NCBI GenBank assembly: GCA_002384725.1
Contig: DGBF01000207.1
Location: 6,155 to 14,228 of the forward strand
Length of the DNA: 8,074 nt
Direction of reading: 5' to 3'
From: Flavobacteriales bacterium UBA4011
GTDB taxonomy: Bacteria; Bacteroidota; Bacteroidia; Flavobacteriales_D; Crocinitomicaceae
Shown: positions 1 through 5,604 of the stretch, piece by piece
Position numbering within the stretch: position 1 is the stretch's first letter
How the letters are laid out: every line of letters begins with the position of its first letter
The notes under the pieces: model-generated
The model's input: only the letters and a program-made list of their open reading frames with translations
Told to the model about the DNA's origin: nothing
Database searches by the model: none
Made by a program: the position numbers and the translations under genes

Positions 1-692
1 ACGTCAAATGTTTCATCTCTATTCTTCACTTTCACGGTGAAAACTTCATCTTCATAAACGGGATATTTGAAATTGGGAATAGCATCTTCTGAAGCATGCA
101 AACTGGTTCCTGCATTGTCTAAGGTAACGCCAATGTATAGAATCTTCCCTTTCTTCTTTGTCAATTTAAAGAAGGGACTGTTTTTACCATATGCCGTGCC
201 ATCTGTTTCGTGATTTTCAACATACCAAGTAGCATCTTTGCCCCAAGCGCAAATGGGTTCTGTGGGATGAGCTGAACGTTGCACATCGGGGCTACTGCGA
301 AAAACTTCACTCAAGGCGCCCATTCTTGAAGGAGTGTTCTCTACATCAAAAACATCGATGTTCTGAACGTACTCTAATTGAAAGGAAGCATTTGGGGAAG
401 ATGGCATCAACAAATTACCCATTTCTCCTATGACATTCTGCAAGGCGGTCACCAAAGTTTGTGGACCTCCTTCCACTGCACCTAGTTTCGAAAAAGCACA
501 ATGAACGAGTACGTCATCATCGGGTTCAATACCAAGATTCTTAATTTGATTAATGAGATCTACTTCCGAAATTTGATTGCCAGCCTTGAGCTCGGCTTCA
601 ATTTTCTTGCGGGTTTGTTTTTTCTTGTTCGCTCGGAATAGATCGAGGAAAAATTGAGGTGTGAGTGACCGAAGCGTATCTTTAAACGACAT
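1..692 (-). CDS. AAC(3)-family aminoglycoside/sugar N-acetyltransferase (partial, C-terminus beyond window)
   Basis: The first 230 residues are visible and the frame runs off the left edge. The start is the ATG at 692, which lies 4 bp after the stop of the preceding gene. Family signatures of the AAC(3)/YokD fold (Antibiotic_NAT, acetyl-CoA dependent N-acetyltransferases) occur in order: VHCAFSKLGAVEGGPQTL (63-80), the MPSSPNASF stretch (96-104), RMGALSEVFR (123-132), RSAHPTEPICAWG (139-151), DGTAYGKNSPFFKL (164-177) and ILYIGVTLDNAGTSLHASE (184-202). H142 and the H199/E202 pair match the conserved polar residues of the family. About 45 residues precede the usual start of the fold; they include LTPQFFLDLFR (10-20) and then a Lys/Arg-rich run. 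Known members acetylate the 3-amino group of aminoglycosides, but chromosomal relatives may act on other amino sugars. As the last visible gene of the operon, a housekeeping envelope or polysaccharide substrate is more likely than antibiotic resistance (inference). Family assignment is firm, substrate unknown. Confidence 0.88.
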   Translation of the reverse strand, partial: MSFKDTLRSLTPQFFLDLFRANKKKQTRKKIEAELKAGNQISEVDLINQIKNLGIEPDDDVLVHCAFSKLGAVEGGPQTLVTALQNVIGEMGNLLMPSSPNASFQLEYVQNIDVFDVENTPSRMGALSEVFRSSPDVQRSAHPTEPICAWGKDATWYVENHETDGTAYGKNSPFFKLTKKKGKILYIGVTLDNAGTSLHASEDAIPNFKYPVYEDEVFTVKVKNRDETFD

Positions 693-696
693 AGAA

Positions 697-1473
697 TTAT
701 TGAGAAACGAAGGTATAATAGATTTTACCTTCCTGGGTTCTAGGAGCTGTTCCACTATAATCGAAACGGGACATGCCTGCATATTTCATTGCTTGTGTAA
801 TCATACATTCGGTCGCCCCTGTGCTCGAACTCGCATCGTACTTTTGAGATACAACGTTGCCACCTTGGTTGACGGAAATAATAATGACTACCAAGCCAGA
901 ACCTTTTCCGCATGTATAGCCTGGATTACGAACATTCCAATTGTTATTTTGATGCGCATTTCGGTTTGACAATTCCCAATCCACCATTACACTTCCGGCA
1001 AATTGTTTAGCGCCACCATTTGAATTCGCATCACCCTTATTCTTTGCGGCATCTTTTTTCTTCTGATCGGCATCGCGCTGCAATTTGTCTTTGTACTCTT
1101 GAATCATTTTCTCCCGATCGGCCTTACCGCCTGATTCTTCGAAAAGTTTCGCTTCATAATTTTTTACCTGCTGCTCAATAGATTTGCTCGATTTGTTCTG
1201 TGAGTAGTCCTCCCAGCTTTTTTCCCGCTTGTCATTCCGGTCGCGCACCATGTTTTTTACATCGCCACTATAATTGGGTGGAACCTCTATTTGTTCGGGA
1301 TCAAGAATAATTTCTTCCTCGGGAATAATTTCAGGACCGTCTTGAAAAGAAGAGATGGGTGTATATTTAGTGTACGACTCCATTTGTAAATAAGAAAAAA
1401 TGAACACATACCCTGCTACGACTGCGATGAGTCCAAACTTGTATTTGTCTATTAATTCAAAAAAGCGGTTCAT
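697..1473 (-). CDS. Inner-membrane-anchored protein with TonB-like C-terminal domain
   Basis: 258 residues. The short N-terminus is followed by one hydrophobic segment (about 13-29, FGLIAVVAGYVFIFSYL), then an acidic stretch (45-63), a long highly charged, probably coiled-coil region (72-145), a Gly/Asn-rich hinge, and a C-terminal domain from about 178 to 258. That domain has the form seen in many Bacteroidota proteins annotated as energy transducer TonB: NPGYTCGKGSGLVVIIISVN, then TECMITQAMKYAGMSRFD, then a closing TQEGKIYYTFVSQ strand. Cys188 and Cys223 occupy positions often paired in this Bacteroidota variant and may form a periplasmic disulfide. The Pro-rich spacer of true TonB is absent, and no exbB or exbD lies nearby in the window, so an energy-transducing role is doubtful. 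A structural or anchoring role across the periplasm is as likely. Its ATG overlaps the stop of the upstream WG-repeat gene (TAATG), which implies translational coupling. Confidence 0.85.
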   Translation of the reverse strand: MNRFFELIDKYKFGLIAVVAGYVFIFSYLQMESYTKYTPISSFQDGPEIIPEEEIILDPEQIEVPPNYSGDVKNMVRDRNDKREKSWEDYSQNKSSKSIEQQVKNYEAKLFEESGGKADREKMIQEYKDKLQRDADQKKKDAAKNKGDANSNGGAKQFAGSVMVDWELSNRNAHQNNNWNVRNPGYTCGKGSGLVVIIISVNQGGNVVSQKYDASSSTGATECMITQAMKYAGMSRFDYSGTAPRTQEGKIYYTFVSQ

Positions 1474-3578
1474 TACTTCTGTTGTACGATACTGTTGTCA
1501 GGAAGATACAAATATTCCAATTGATTCCCTTTTACTAAAACGAAGGTTAATTCATTTAATTGTCTAATCTCCTGGTATTCAACCGGTACAATTAGCTTGC
1601 CTACTTGGTTCACTAATCCTCGTTTCGTTTCTTTTTCGATGATAAAAAAGTCACTTTCTATCCTGGTTATTTCATCGTATTCTATTGCAATTAGTTCTTT
1701 TCCTGAAGTTGAAATCATGCCTTGTTTGCCATCCAACATAACAATGGCTGCACCTTTCACAAAACTCTCTGACCAACTGTATTTTGGCTGAATCACTATC
1801 TTGCCTCTTCTATCTAAATATCCCCAAAGTTTCCCTTTGTTGAAGGCTATGAGCTCTGAATTTTTACCCATTTCGGAGTAGATGTTCTTCACTACAAATT
1901 TTCCAGATTTATCGATAACACCCATTTTACCTTTGAATCGAACAATTGCCACTCCGTTTTCGAAACGACCAAGAAAAGAACTATTGGCAAACTCTTCAAA
2001 GCGTGGTGTAATGATGACTTTGCCTAATGAATCGATGTAACCAATGGCTCCATCTTCACTAATCATGGCAACATCGTCGGCAAGTGGACCGATATAGTCG
2101 TAGTTCGCTGGTAAGATTTCGTTCCCATCCATGGTCTTTAAACCGTAGTATTCATCTTCCAAATAAACAACAGAATTTCCTGTAAAGAAATTAAGCTCTT
2201 CATATGTCGGTGGGAAAAGGAATTCGCCCAATTTATTGATAAACGATTGCTTTTCGCCTACTTGAATTCTTGCAATACCGTTTGAAAAACCATAGGCTTC
2301 TGAAAAATTCGCTTTGATCTGCTCTTGTCCAAACTTATCGTAATACCCGTATTTTCCATTTTGCTGAGCATAAATCAATCCTTCAGAAAACGAACCAATA
2401 TCATCAAATTCAATTGGCAAAAGAATTTTTCCGGTTCGATCAATTAGTCCGTATTTGTCTTCTAATTCTACAATTGCTCTTCCCTGCTCAAAATCATAAG
2501 CCGAATTGTACATACAAGGAATGATCAATTCATTCTGTTTGTTGATGAACCCCAATTTACCGTCTCTTCCAACCATAGACAAACCTTCGCTAAACAGGCC
2601 CATGGATTCATAAATAGGCGGAATTTTAATATCCCCATCTACATCCATTGCGCCAAACTTGTTGAATACTCGAAAAGGAAATAAATTCAAACGAGAGAAT
2701 TGCAAATCTGTTTTTAGCTCTTGACTGAACGGGTAATTCGGAAATTCTGTTTCGAATTGTTCGATGCGTTCATCTGAATATTCGTACATGTAAACTTGAT
2801 ACAATCTTCTCCAAGCATCCTCCTTGTTCCTGTTATCTGGATACTTTTTAATAAACGCATTCAATACCTCTACTGTATTGTCTTTCGTTGTTAAATCATA
2901 AATTTGGTCTTGCGCTTGTGGAACATATGGATTGCTCGAAAACTTTTCGATAAACTTTTCATAGGAAAACACAGTTCCATCCATGGTTTGTTCTCGATAC
3001 TCCGCCATATGAAAAGCCTCTATGGCACTCCTTTTTAGTTCCGAATTGGGGTGAATTTCGAGAAACTCCTTTAAAGCGCGAGTCGTGTTAACAGATTTCG
3101 CCTTTCCAAAAGCTAAAGAATCACGAATATAAAACGCTCTATTGATGTCGAAAAACTCTGGATTTCTAGAGATGAATCGATTCCATTCATTAATGGAACT
3201 TTTAATCGTCAGTTGGTCGAAATAATAACCCGAGATTTGATTCTTTAAGTTTTTAATGGCCTCCATTGAAAAACCATATTCTTGATATTTCACTGCCTTT
3301 TTTTCCTTTAGGTTAGGAAATGTAGCCTCTGACATGCGAATCAAATTGTATGCAGAGTCTATACTGTGAAAAGGATTATCCTGACGAAAATAGATAGTCG
3401 CCAATCCAAATGCAGCTGGTGATGTGGTCGACTTCTTTAATTTCTTTTCGAATTTATTCTTTGCATCGAAATAATCATACACCTCCAAACTTTTAAACCC
3501 CTTCTCTATTTTCCCAGCGGACGTATAATTGCTGGACAATACAAAAGCGAAAATTAATAAGATAAAACGTTGATTCAT
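1473..3578 (-). CDS. Secreted protein with helical (TPR-like) N-terminus and WG-repeat array
   Basis: 701 residues. A Sec signal peptide (1-21: basic start, hydrophobic ILLIFAFVL core, TSA before the cut) precedes about 280 residues of helical, TPR-like sequence with recurring motifs such as FLEIHPNSE and FIKKYPDN. From about 307 to 680 there are ten or eleven copies of a WG-type beta repeat of roughly 35 residues (xxGYIDxxGKxxIPxxYdxx). Repeat cores begin near 307, 339, 374, 408, 443, 476, 511, 551, 583, 618 and 652. Only one copy keeps the Trp-Gly that names the family (W585-G586, KLWGYLDRRGKIVIQPKY); the others carry YG, LG, IG, MG, QG or RG. The protein is probably periplasmic or outer-membrane associated; no lipobox or T9SS tail is present. 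The function of WG-repeat proteins is largely unknown, with binding of an envelope ligand or partner a common guess. It is the first gene of the operon, and its promoter lies immediately before the ATG. Confidence 0.88.
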   Translation of the reverse strand: MNQRFILLIFAFVLSSNYTSAGKIEKGFKSLEVYDYFDAKNKFEKKLKKSTTSPAAFGLATIYFRQDNPFHSIDSAYNLIRMSEATFPNLKEKKAVKYQEYGFSMEAIKNLKNQISGYYFDQLTIKSSINEWNRFISRNPEFFDINRAFYIRDSLAFGKAKSVNTTRALKEFLEIHPNSELKRSAIEAFHMAEYREQTMDGTVFSYEKFIEKFSSNPYVPQAQDQIYDLTTKDNTVEVLNAFIKKYPDNRNKEDAWRRLYQVYMYEYSDERIEQFETEFPNYPFSQELKTDLQFSRLNLFPFRVFNKFGAMDVDGDIKIPPIYESMGLFSEGLSMVGRDGKLGFINKQNELIIPCMYNSAYDFEQGRAIVELEDKYGLIDRTGKILLPIEFDDIGSFSEGLIYAQQNGKYGYYDKFGQEQIKANFSEAYGFSNGIARIQVGEKQSFINKLGEFLFPPTYEELNFFTGNSVVYLEDEYYGLKTMDGNEILPANYDYIGPLADDVAMISEDGAIGYIDSLGKVIITPRFEEFANSSFLGRFENGVAIVRFKGKMGVIDKSGKFVVKNIYSEMGKNSELIAFNKGKLWGYLDRRGKIVIQPKYSWSESFVKGAAIVMLDGKQGMISTSGKELIAIEYDEITRIESDFFIIEKETKRGLVNQVGKLIVPVEYQEIRQLNELTFVLVKGNQLEYLYLPDNSIVQQK

Positions 3579-3582
3579 GATA

Positions 3583-3590
3583 CAAAGATA
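3583..3590 (-). promoter_or_regulatory. Bacteroidota-type -7 box of the WG-repeat operon
   Basis: Read on the minus strand the sequence is TATCTTTG, a full match to the Bacteroidota consensus TAnnTTTG. Only 4 bases (TATC) separate it from the ATG at 3578, so transcription should start at or within a few bases of the start codon. No convincing -33 TTTG element is seen at the usual distance, which lowers confidence. It lies between the rpmE terminator and the operon, where a promoter is expected. Confidence 0.55.
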
Positions 3591-3638
3591 GAGGAGGAAA
3601 TGATTGTTAATACGTTTAAGTCAAGAATTTTTGAAAAC

Positions 3639-3674
3639 AAAAAATCCCGTTCCGAAAGGTATCGAAACGGGATT
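3639..3674 (-). terminator. Intrinsic terminator of rpmE
   Basis: Inverted repeat with a 13-bp stem: arms 3643-3655 and 3662-3674, with a 6-base loop. Read on the minus strand, AATCCCGTTTCGA pairs with TCGGAACGGGATT with one G-T wobble and no mismatch. A run of six T (3644-3639) overlaps and follows the second arm. It begins about 20 bases after the rpmE stop codon and ends about 50 bases before the operon's promoter box, so it separates the two transcription units. Confidence 0.9.
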
Positions 3675-3693
3675 ACATATTTTTGTAAGAAAA

Positions 3694-3948
3694 TTATTTC
3701 TTTCTTGCTCCGAAACGGTTGTTGAATTTATCAATACGACCTGCAGTATCGACGAATTGAACGATTCCTGTAAAGAACGGGTGTGATTTGTGTGAAATAT
3801 CCAATTTTACTAACGGATACTCATTTCCGTCTTCCCATTTAATTGTTTCAGAAGTAGGTGCACATGAAGGACACAAAAACGCGTAATCATTAGACATGTC
3901 TTTGAATACAACTGGTCTGTAATCTTCTGGGTGTATATCTTTTCTCAT
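3694..3948 (-). CDS. rpmE: 50S ribosomal protein L31 type B
   Basis: 84 residues, the usual length of type B L31 (rpmE2/ykgM class), which sits in the central protuberance and bridges the large and small ribosomal subunits. Clear signatures are MRKDIHPEDYRPVVFKDMSN (1-20), then LVKLDISHKSHPFFTG (46-61) and FVDTAGRIDKFNNRFG (65-80). The second zinc cysteine pair of type A L31 is replaced by Ser (SHKSHPFFTG), as is normal for type B. Unusually, a CPSC motif (C26, C29) stands where type B proteins mostly read TRST or similar, so a partial metal site or fortuitous cysteines are both possible. The gene is monocistronic, with a good promoter about 40 bases upstream and a strong terminator downstream. 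It is the only clear housekeeping gene in the window. Confidence 0.97.
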   Translation of the reverse strand: MRKDIHPEDYRPVVFKDMSNDYAFLCPSCAPTSETIKWEDGNEYPLVKLDISHKSHPFFTGIVQFVDTAGRIDKFNNRFGARKK

Positions 3949-3972
3949 CTTATTTCTATTAAAGTCAATGTT

Positions 3973-3985
3973 TCCCTGAAAGGGA
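3973..3985 (-). other. Small hairpin at the predicted 5' end of the rpmE mRNA
   Basis: On the minus strand TCCCT-TTC-AGGGA forms a 5-bp stem with a 3-base loop. It coincides with the predicted first transcribed bases of rpmE. It could protect the 5' end of the mRNA or take part in control of L31 synthesis. It is short enough to be chance. Confidence 0.3.
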
Positions 3986-3988
3986 GTG

Positions 3989-3996
3989 CAAATTTA
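3989..3996 (-). promoter_or_regulatory. rpmE: Promoter of rpmE (-7 box TAAATTTG)
   Basis: Read on the minus strand, TAAATTTG at 3996-3989 is a full match to the Bacteroidota -7 consensus TAnnTTTG. A TTTTG at 4023-4019 lies 22 bases upstream, an acceptable -33 element though slightly far. The start of transcription should fall around 3983-3985, giving a leader of roughly 35 bases before the ATG at 3948. Confidence 0.72.
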
Positions 3997-4024
3997 GAGA
4001 AAGATTTTTAAATATCCTCAAAAC

Positions 4025-4054
4025 TTCTACAAATAAAATAAACTTTCTACAAAT
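4025..4054. repeat. Direct repeat TTCTACAAAT, two copies, 20-bp period, in divergent promoter region
   Basis: Two identical 10-mers lie at 4025-4034 and 4045-4054. Their starts are exactly 20 bp apart, close to two helical turns, so both would face the same side of the DNA. They lie in the 125-bp divergent region between rpmE and the beta-helix lipoprotein gene, just upstream of the -33 region of rpmE and before the -7 box of the lipoprotein gene. The layout suits a tandem operator, but the AT-rich background makes chance possible. The regulator is unknown. Confidence 0.35.
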
Positions 4055-4059
4055 TACGT

Positions 4060-4067
4060 TATTTTTG
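4060..4067 (+). promoter_or_regulatory. -7 box of the beta-helix lipoprotein gene (TATTTTTG)
   Basis: TATTTTTG matches TAnnTTTG and lies 6 bases before the first ATG (4074). The predicted transcription start (about 4071-4074) coincides with the start codon, so the mRNA would be leaderless or nearly so. A -33 element is not obvious. The box also argues against the in-frame TTG at 4065, which lies inside it, being the start codon. Confidence 0.55.
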
Positions 4068-4073
4068 ACACCA

Positions 4074-5471
4074 ATGATGAACATGCGCACCGTTTTCTCG
4101 GCAATTATTCTAGCGATTCTCTTATTTGCTGGACTTTCGACTACTTCTTGCAAAAAGTTTCAAGGATTCTCAACAGGAAATTTAGATTTTTCGAAAGACA
4201 CCGTTGTTTTTGATACGGTTTTCACCACCATTGGATCAACAACTCAACGACTGAAAATCTATAACAATTCGAATAAAACACTTAATGTCGATGAAATTGA
4301 ATTGGTCGGAGGCAGTAATTCGCCTTTTCGTATTAATGTAGACGGATTAAAAGGCATTAGTTTTGCCAATTTAGAAATTGAGAAAGACGATAGCCTCTTT
4401 ATTTTTGTGGAAGTTACCTTGCAAGTGAACAATGCCACCAATCCGATGGTGATTGAGGATAAAATTCGTTTTCGGACGAATGGCAAAGATCAATTTATAG
4501 TGCTGGCGGTTTGGGGACAAGACATGTATTATCATCAAAATGACTTCAACTCGGGAGTTTGGTCAAATGACAAGCCCCATTTAATCTATGGGTTCGCTGG
4601 AATCGATTCTGCCCAAACCTTGACAATTGAGGCTGGAACCCAAATTTTCATGCATAAGAATGCCTTAATCTACAATTACAAAGGAACATTAAATATTGTA
4701 GGAACTAAGAACGAAAAAGTCGTTATTCAAGGTGATCGATTGGAGCAATATTACCAAGATCAACGAGGTCAATATTATGGTATTTACATGCAAGAGGCGC
4801 GTCCATCGACTTTCCGACATGTGGAAATAAAAAATGGAACGGCAGGTATTCATCTATTTAGTCGTGATCCGAATACGTCTGGGCCAACCTTGGACATTAA
4901 ATATTCGGAAATTCACAACAATAGTCGGTACGGGATTTTCATTTTTGATGGCGCCGAAGTTTTGGCAGAAAGCTGTATTCTACACAAAAATGAATCGCAT
5001 GGATTGTTTGTACTTGGCGGTGGAGATTTCAATTTCAATAATTGCAATATATTAAGCTACGGAGGCTCTGTTGCGGCAGTTGGAATAACAAATATGTATG
5101 AACCAAACGATCCTTCACAACCAACTATCATTGGAAATATCAACCAAGGAACGATTACGAATTGCGCGATAACTGGAAATTCTTTGACCGAAATGGTAAT
5201 TAACACCTCGAATCCTGGCGGTGCGGTGACTTTAAATTTTAATATTCAAAGAAATTTAATCTACTCCGAATTTATTCCGACGGATAGTTATTTCTTGAAC
5301 AACATTTGGAATGAAAATCCTCTTTTCAATAATATTAACGAAGGCATTTACACCTTCCAAAATTTATCTCCTTTGAATAATTCAGCTAATACGGCTTTTC
5401 CCTCCTTTTTCGATTTTTGTGAGAATCCTCGAAATATTTCAACGCCGGATATTGGCGCTTGGGATTTATAA
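4074..5471 (+). CDS. Lipoprotein with right-handed parallel beta-helix and choice-of-anchor-Q-like C-terminus
   Basis: 465 residues from the ATG at 4074; ATGs at 4077 and 4083 are possible alternatives. The N-terminus is a lipoprotein signal: hydrophobic FSAIILAILLFAGL, then STTSC with the lipidated Cys at residue 26, followed by KK. Residues about 35-150 form an Ig-like/Hydin-type beta domain (DTVVFDTVFTTIGSTTQRLKIYN and an FRTNG strand region). From about 182 to 392 there is a parallel beta-helix with typical rungs: LTIEAGTQIFMHKNALI, FRHVEIKNGTAGIHLF, YSEIHNNSRYGIFIF and ESCILHKNESHGLFVLGG. The C-terminus NPRNISTPDIGAWDL matches the closing motif of choice-of-anchor-Q proteins. The acidic lipoprotein export signal that follows Cys in many surface lipoproteins is lacking, so it probably stays on the periplasmic side (inference). 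Beta-helices of this kind often bind or cleave polysaccharides, but I see no catalytic set. It is transcribed divergently from rpmE. Function unknown. Confidence 0.85.
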   Translation: MMNMRTVFSAIILAILLFAGLSTTSCKKFQGFSTGNLDFSKDTVVFDTVFTTIGSTTQRLKIYNNSNKTLNVDEIELVGGSNSPFRINVDGLKGISFANLEIEKDDSLFIFVEVTLQVNNATNPMVIEDKIRFRTNGKDQFIVLAVWGQDMYYHQNDFNSGVWSNDKPHLIYGFAGIDSAQTLTIEAGTQIFMHKNALIYNYKGTLNIVGTKNEKVVIQGDRLEQYYQDQRGQYYGIYMQEARPSTFRHVEIKNGTAGIHLFSRDPNTSGPTLDIKYSEIHNNSRYGIFIFDGAEVLAESCILHKNESHGLFVLGGGDFNFNNCNILSYGGSVAAVGITNMYEPNDPSQPTIIGNINQGTITNCAITGNSLTEMVINTSNPGGAVTLNFNIQRNLIYSEFIPTDSYFLNNIWNENPLFNNINEGIYTFQNLSPLNNSANTAFPSFFDFCENPRNISTPDIGAWDL

Positions 5472-5512
5472 ACACTTCCTTTTTTGATTTCTGTTACGAA
5501 GTCATTTTTATG

Positions 5513-5520
5513 TATATTTG
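5513..5520 (+). promoter_or_regulatory. Candidate promoter -7 box for the Crp/Fnr gene (TATATTTG)
   Basis: TATATTTG is a full match to TAnnTTTG, 41 bp after the stop of the upstream gene. The expected transcription start is near 5525, giving a leader of about 80 bases to the ATG at 5605. A weak -33 candidate (TTCTG, ending at 5493) is 19 bases upstream. No terminator hairpin for the preceding lipoprotein gene is evident in 5472-5512, so read-through from that gene is possible. Confidence 0.55.
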
Positions 5521-5526
5521 ATTTAC

Positions 5527-5555
5527 GTTTTTACTGTTTTTACCTGACACGACAC
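5527..5555 (+). repeat. Short tandem repeats in the leader of the Crp/Fnr gene
   Basis: GTTTTTAC occurs twice with a 9-bp period (5527-5534 and 5536-5543). It is followed at once by GACAC twice in tandem (5546-5550, 5551-5555). They lie just downstream of the predicted transcription start. They could be a binding site or simple low-complexity sequence; neither copy looks like a classical CRP or FNR palindrome. Confidence 0.25.
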
Positions 5556-5604
5556 TATAAACCGAGCTGTTTAATACTTTTTTATGCAAACCAAAAAAGA
5601 AAAC

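Noticed and set aside
1..692. Acquired antibiotic-resistance gene
   Set aside because: The family name includes aminoglycoside acetyltransferases, but base composition resembles the neighbours, no mobile element is near, and the gene is embedded in a tight operon.
661..969. Plus-strand open frame opposite the TonB-like gene, and similar short frames opposite the WG, lipoprotein and T9SS genes
   Set aside because: Each is a shadow of a well-supported gene on the other strand or in another frame, with no domain, no promoter and cysteine- or arginine-biased nonsense composition.
1555..2650. DNA-level tandem repeat behind the WG array
   Set aside because: The repeats are clear at protein level only. 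The nucleotide copies have diverged, so recent expansion or slippage is not supported.
3592..3725. Plus-strand small ORF starting at the ATG at 3600, preceded by GGAGG, about 41 codons
   Set aside because: The Shine-Dalgarno-like string is only 2 bases from the ATG, Bacteroidota rarely use such sites, and the frame runs through the rpmE terminator and antisense to rpmE. The protein has no recognisable feature.
4065..4067. TTG as start of the beta-helix lipoprotein gene
   Set aside because: It lies inside the predicted -7 promoter box, and three ATG codons follow within 20 bases. The ATG at 4074 fits the promoter and signal peptide better.
5472..5604. Classical CRP (TGTGA-N6-TCACA) or FNR (TTGAT-N4-ATCAA) palindrome for autoregulation upstream of the Crp/Fnr gene
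   Set aside because: Searched by eye; no good match on either strand, only the short direct repeats listed as a low-confidence feature.
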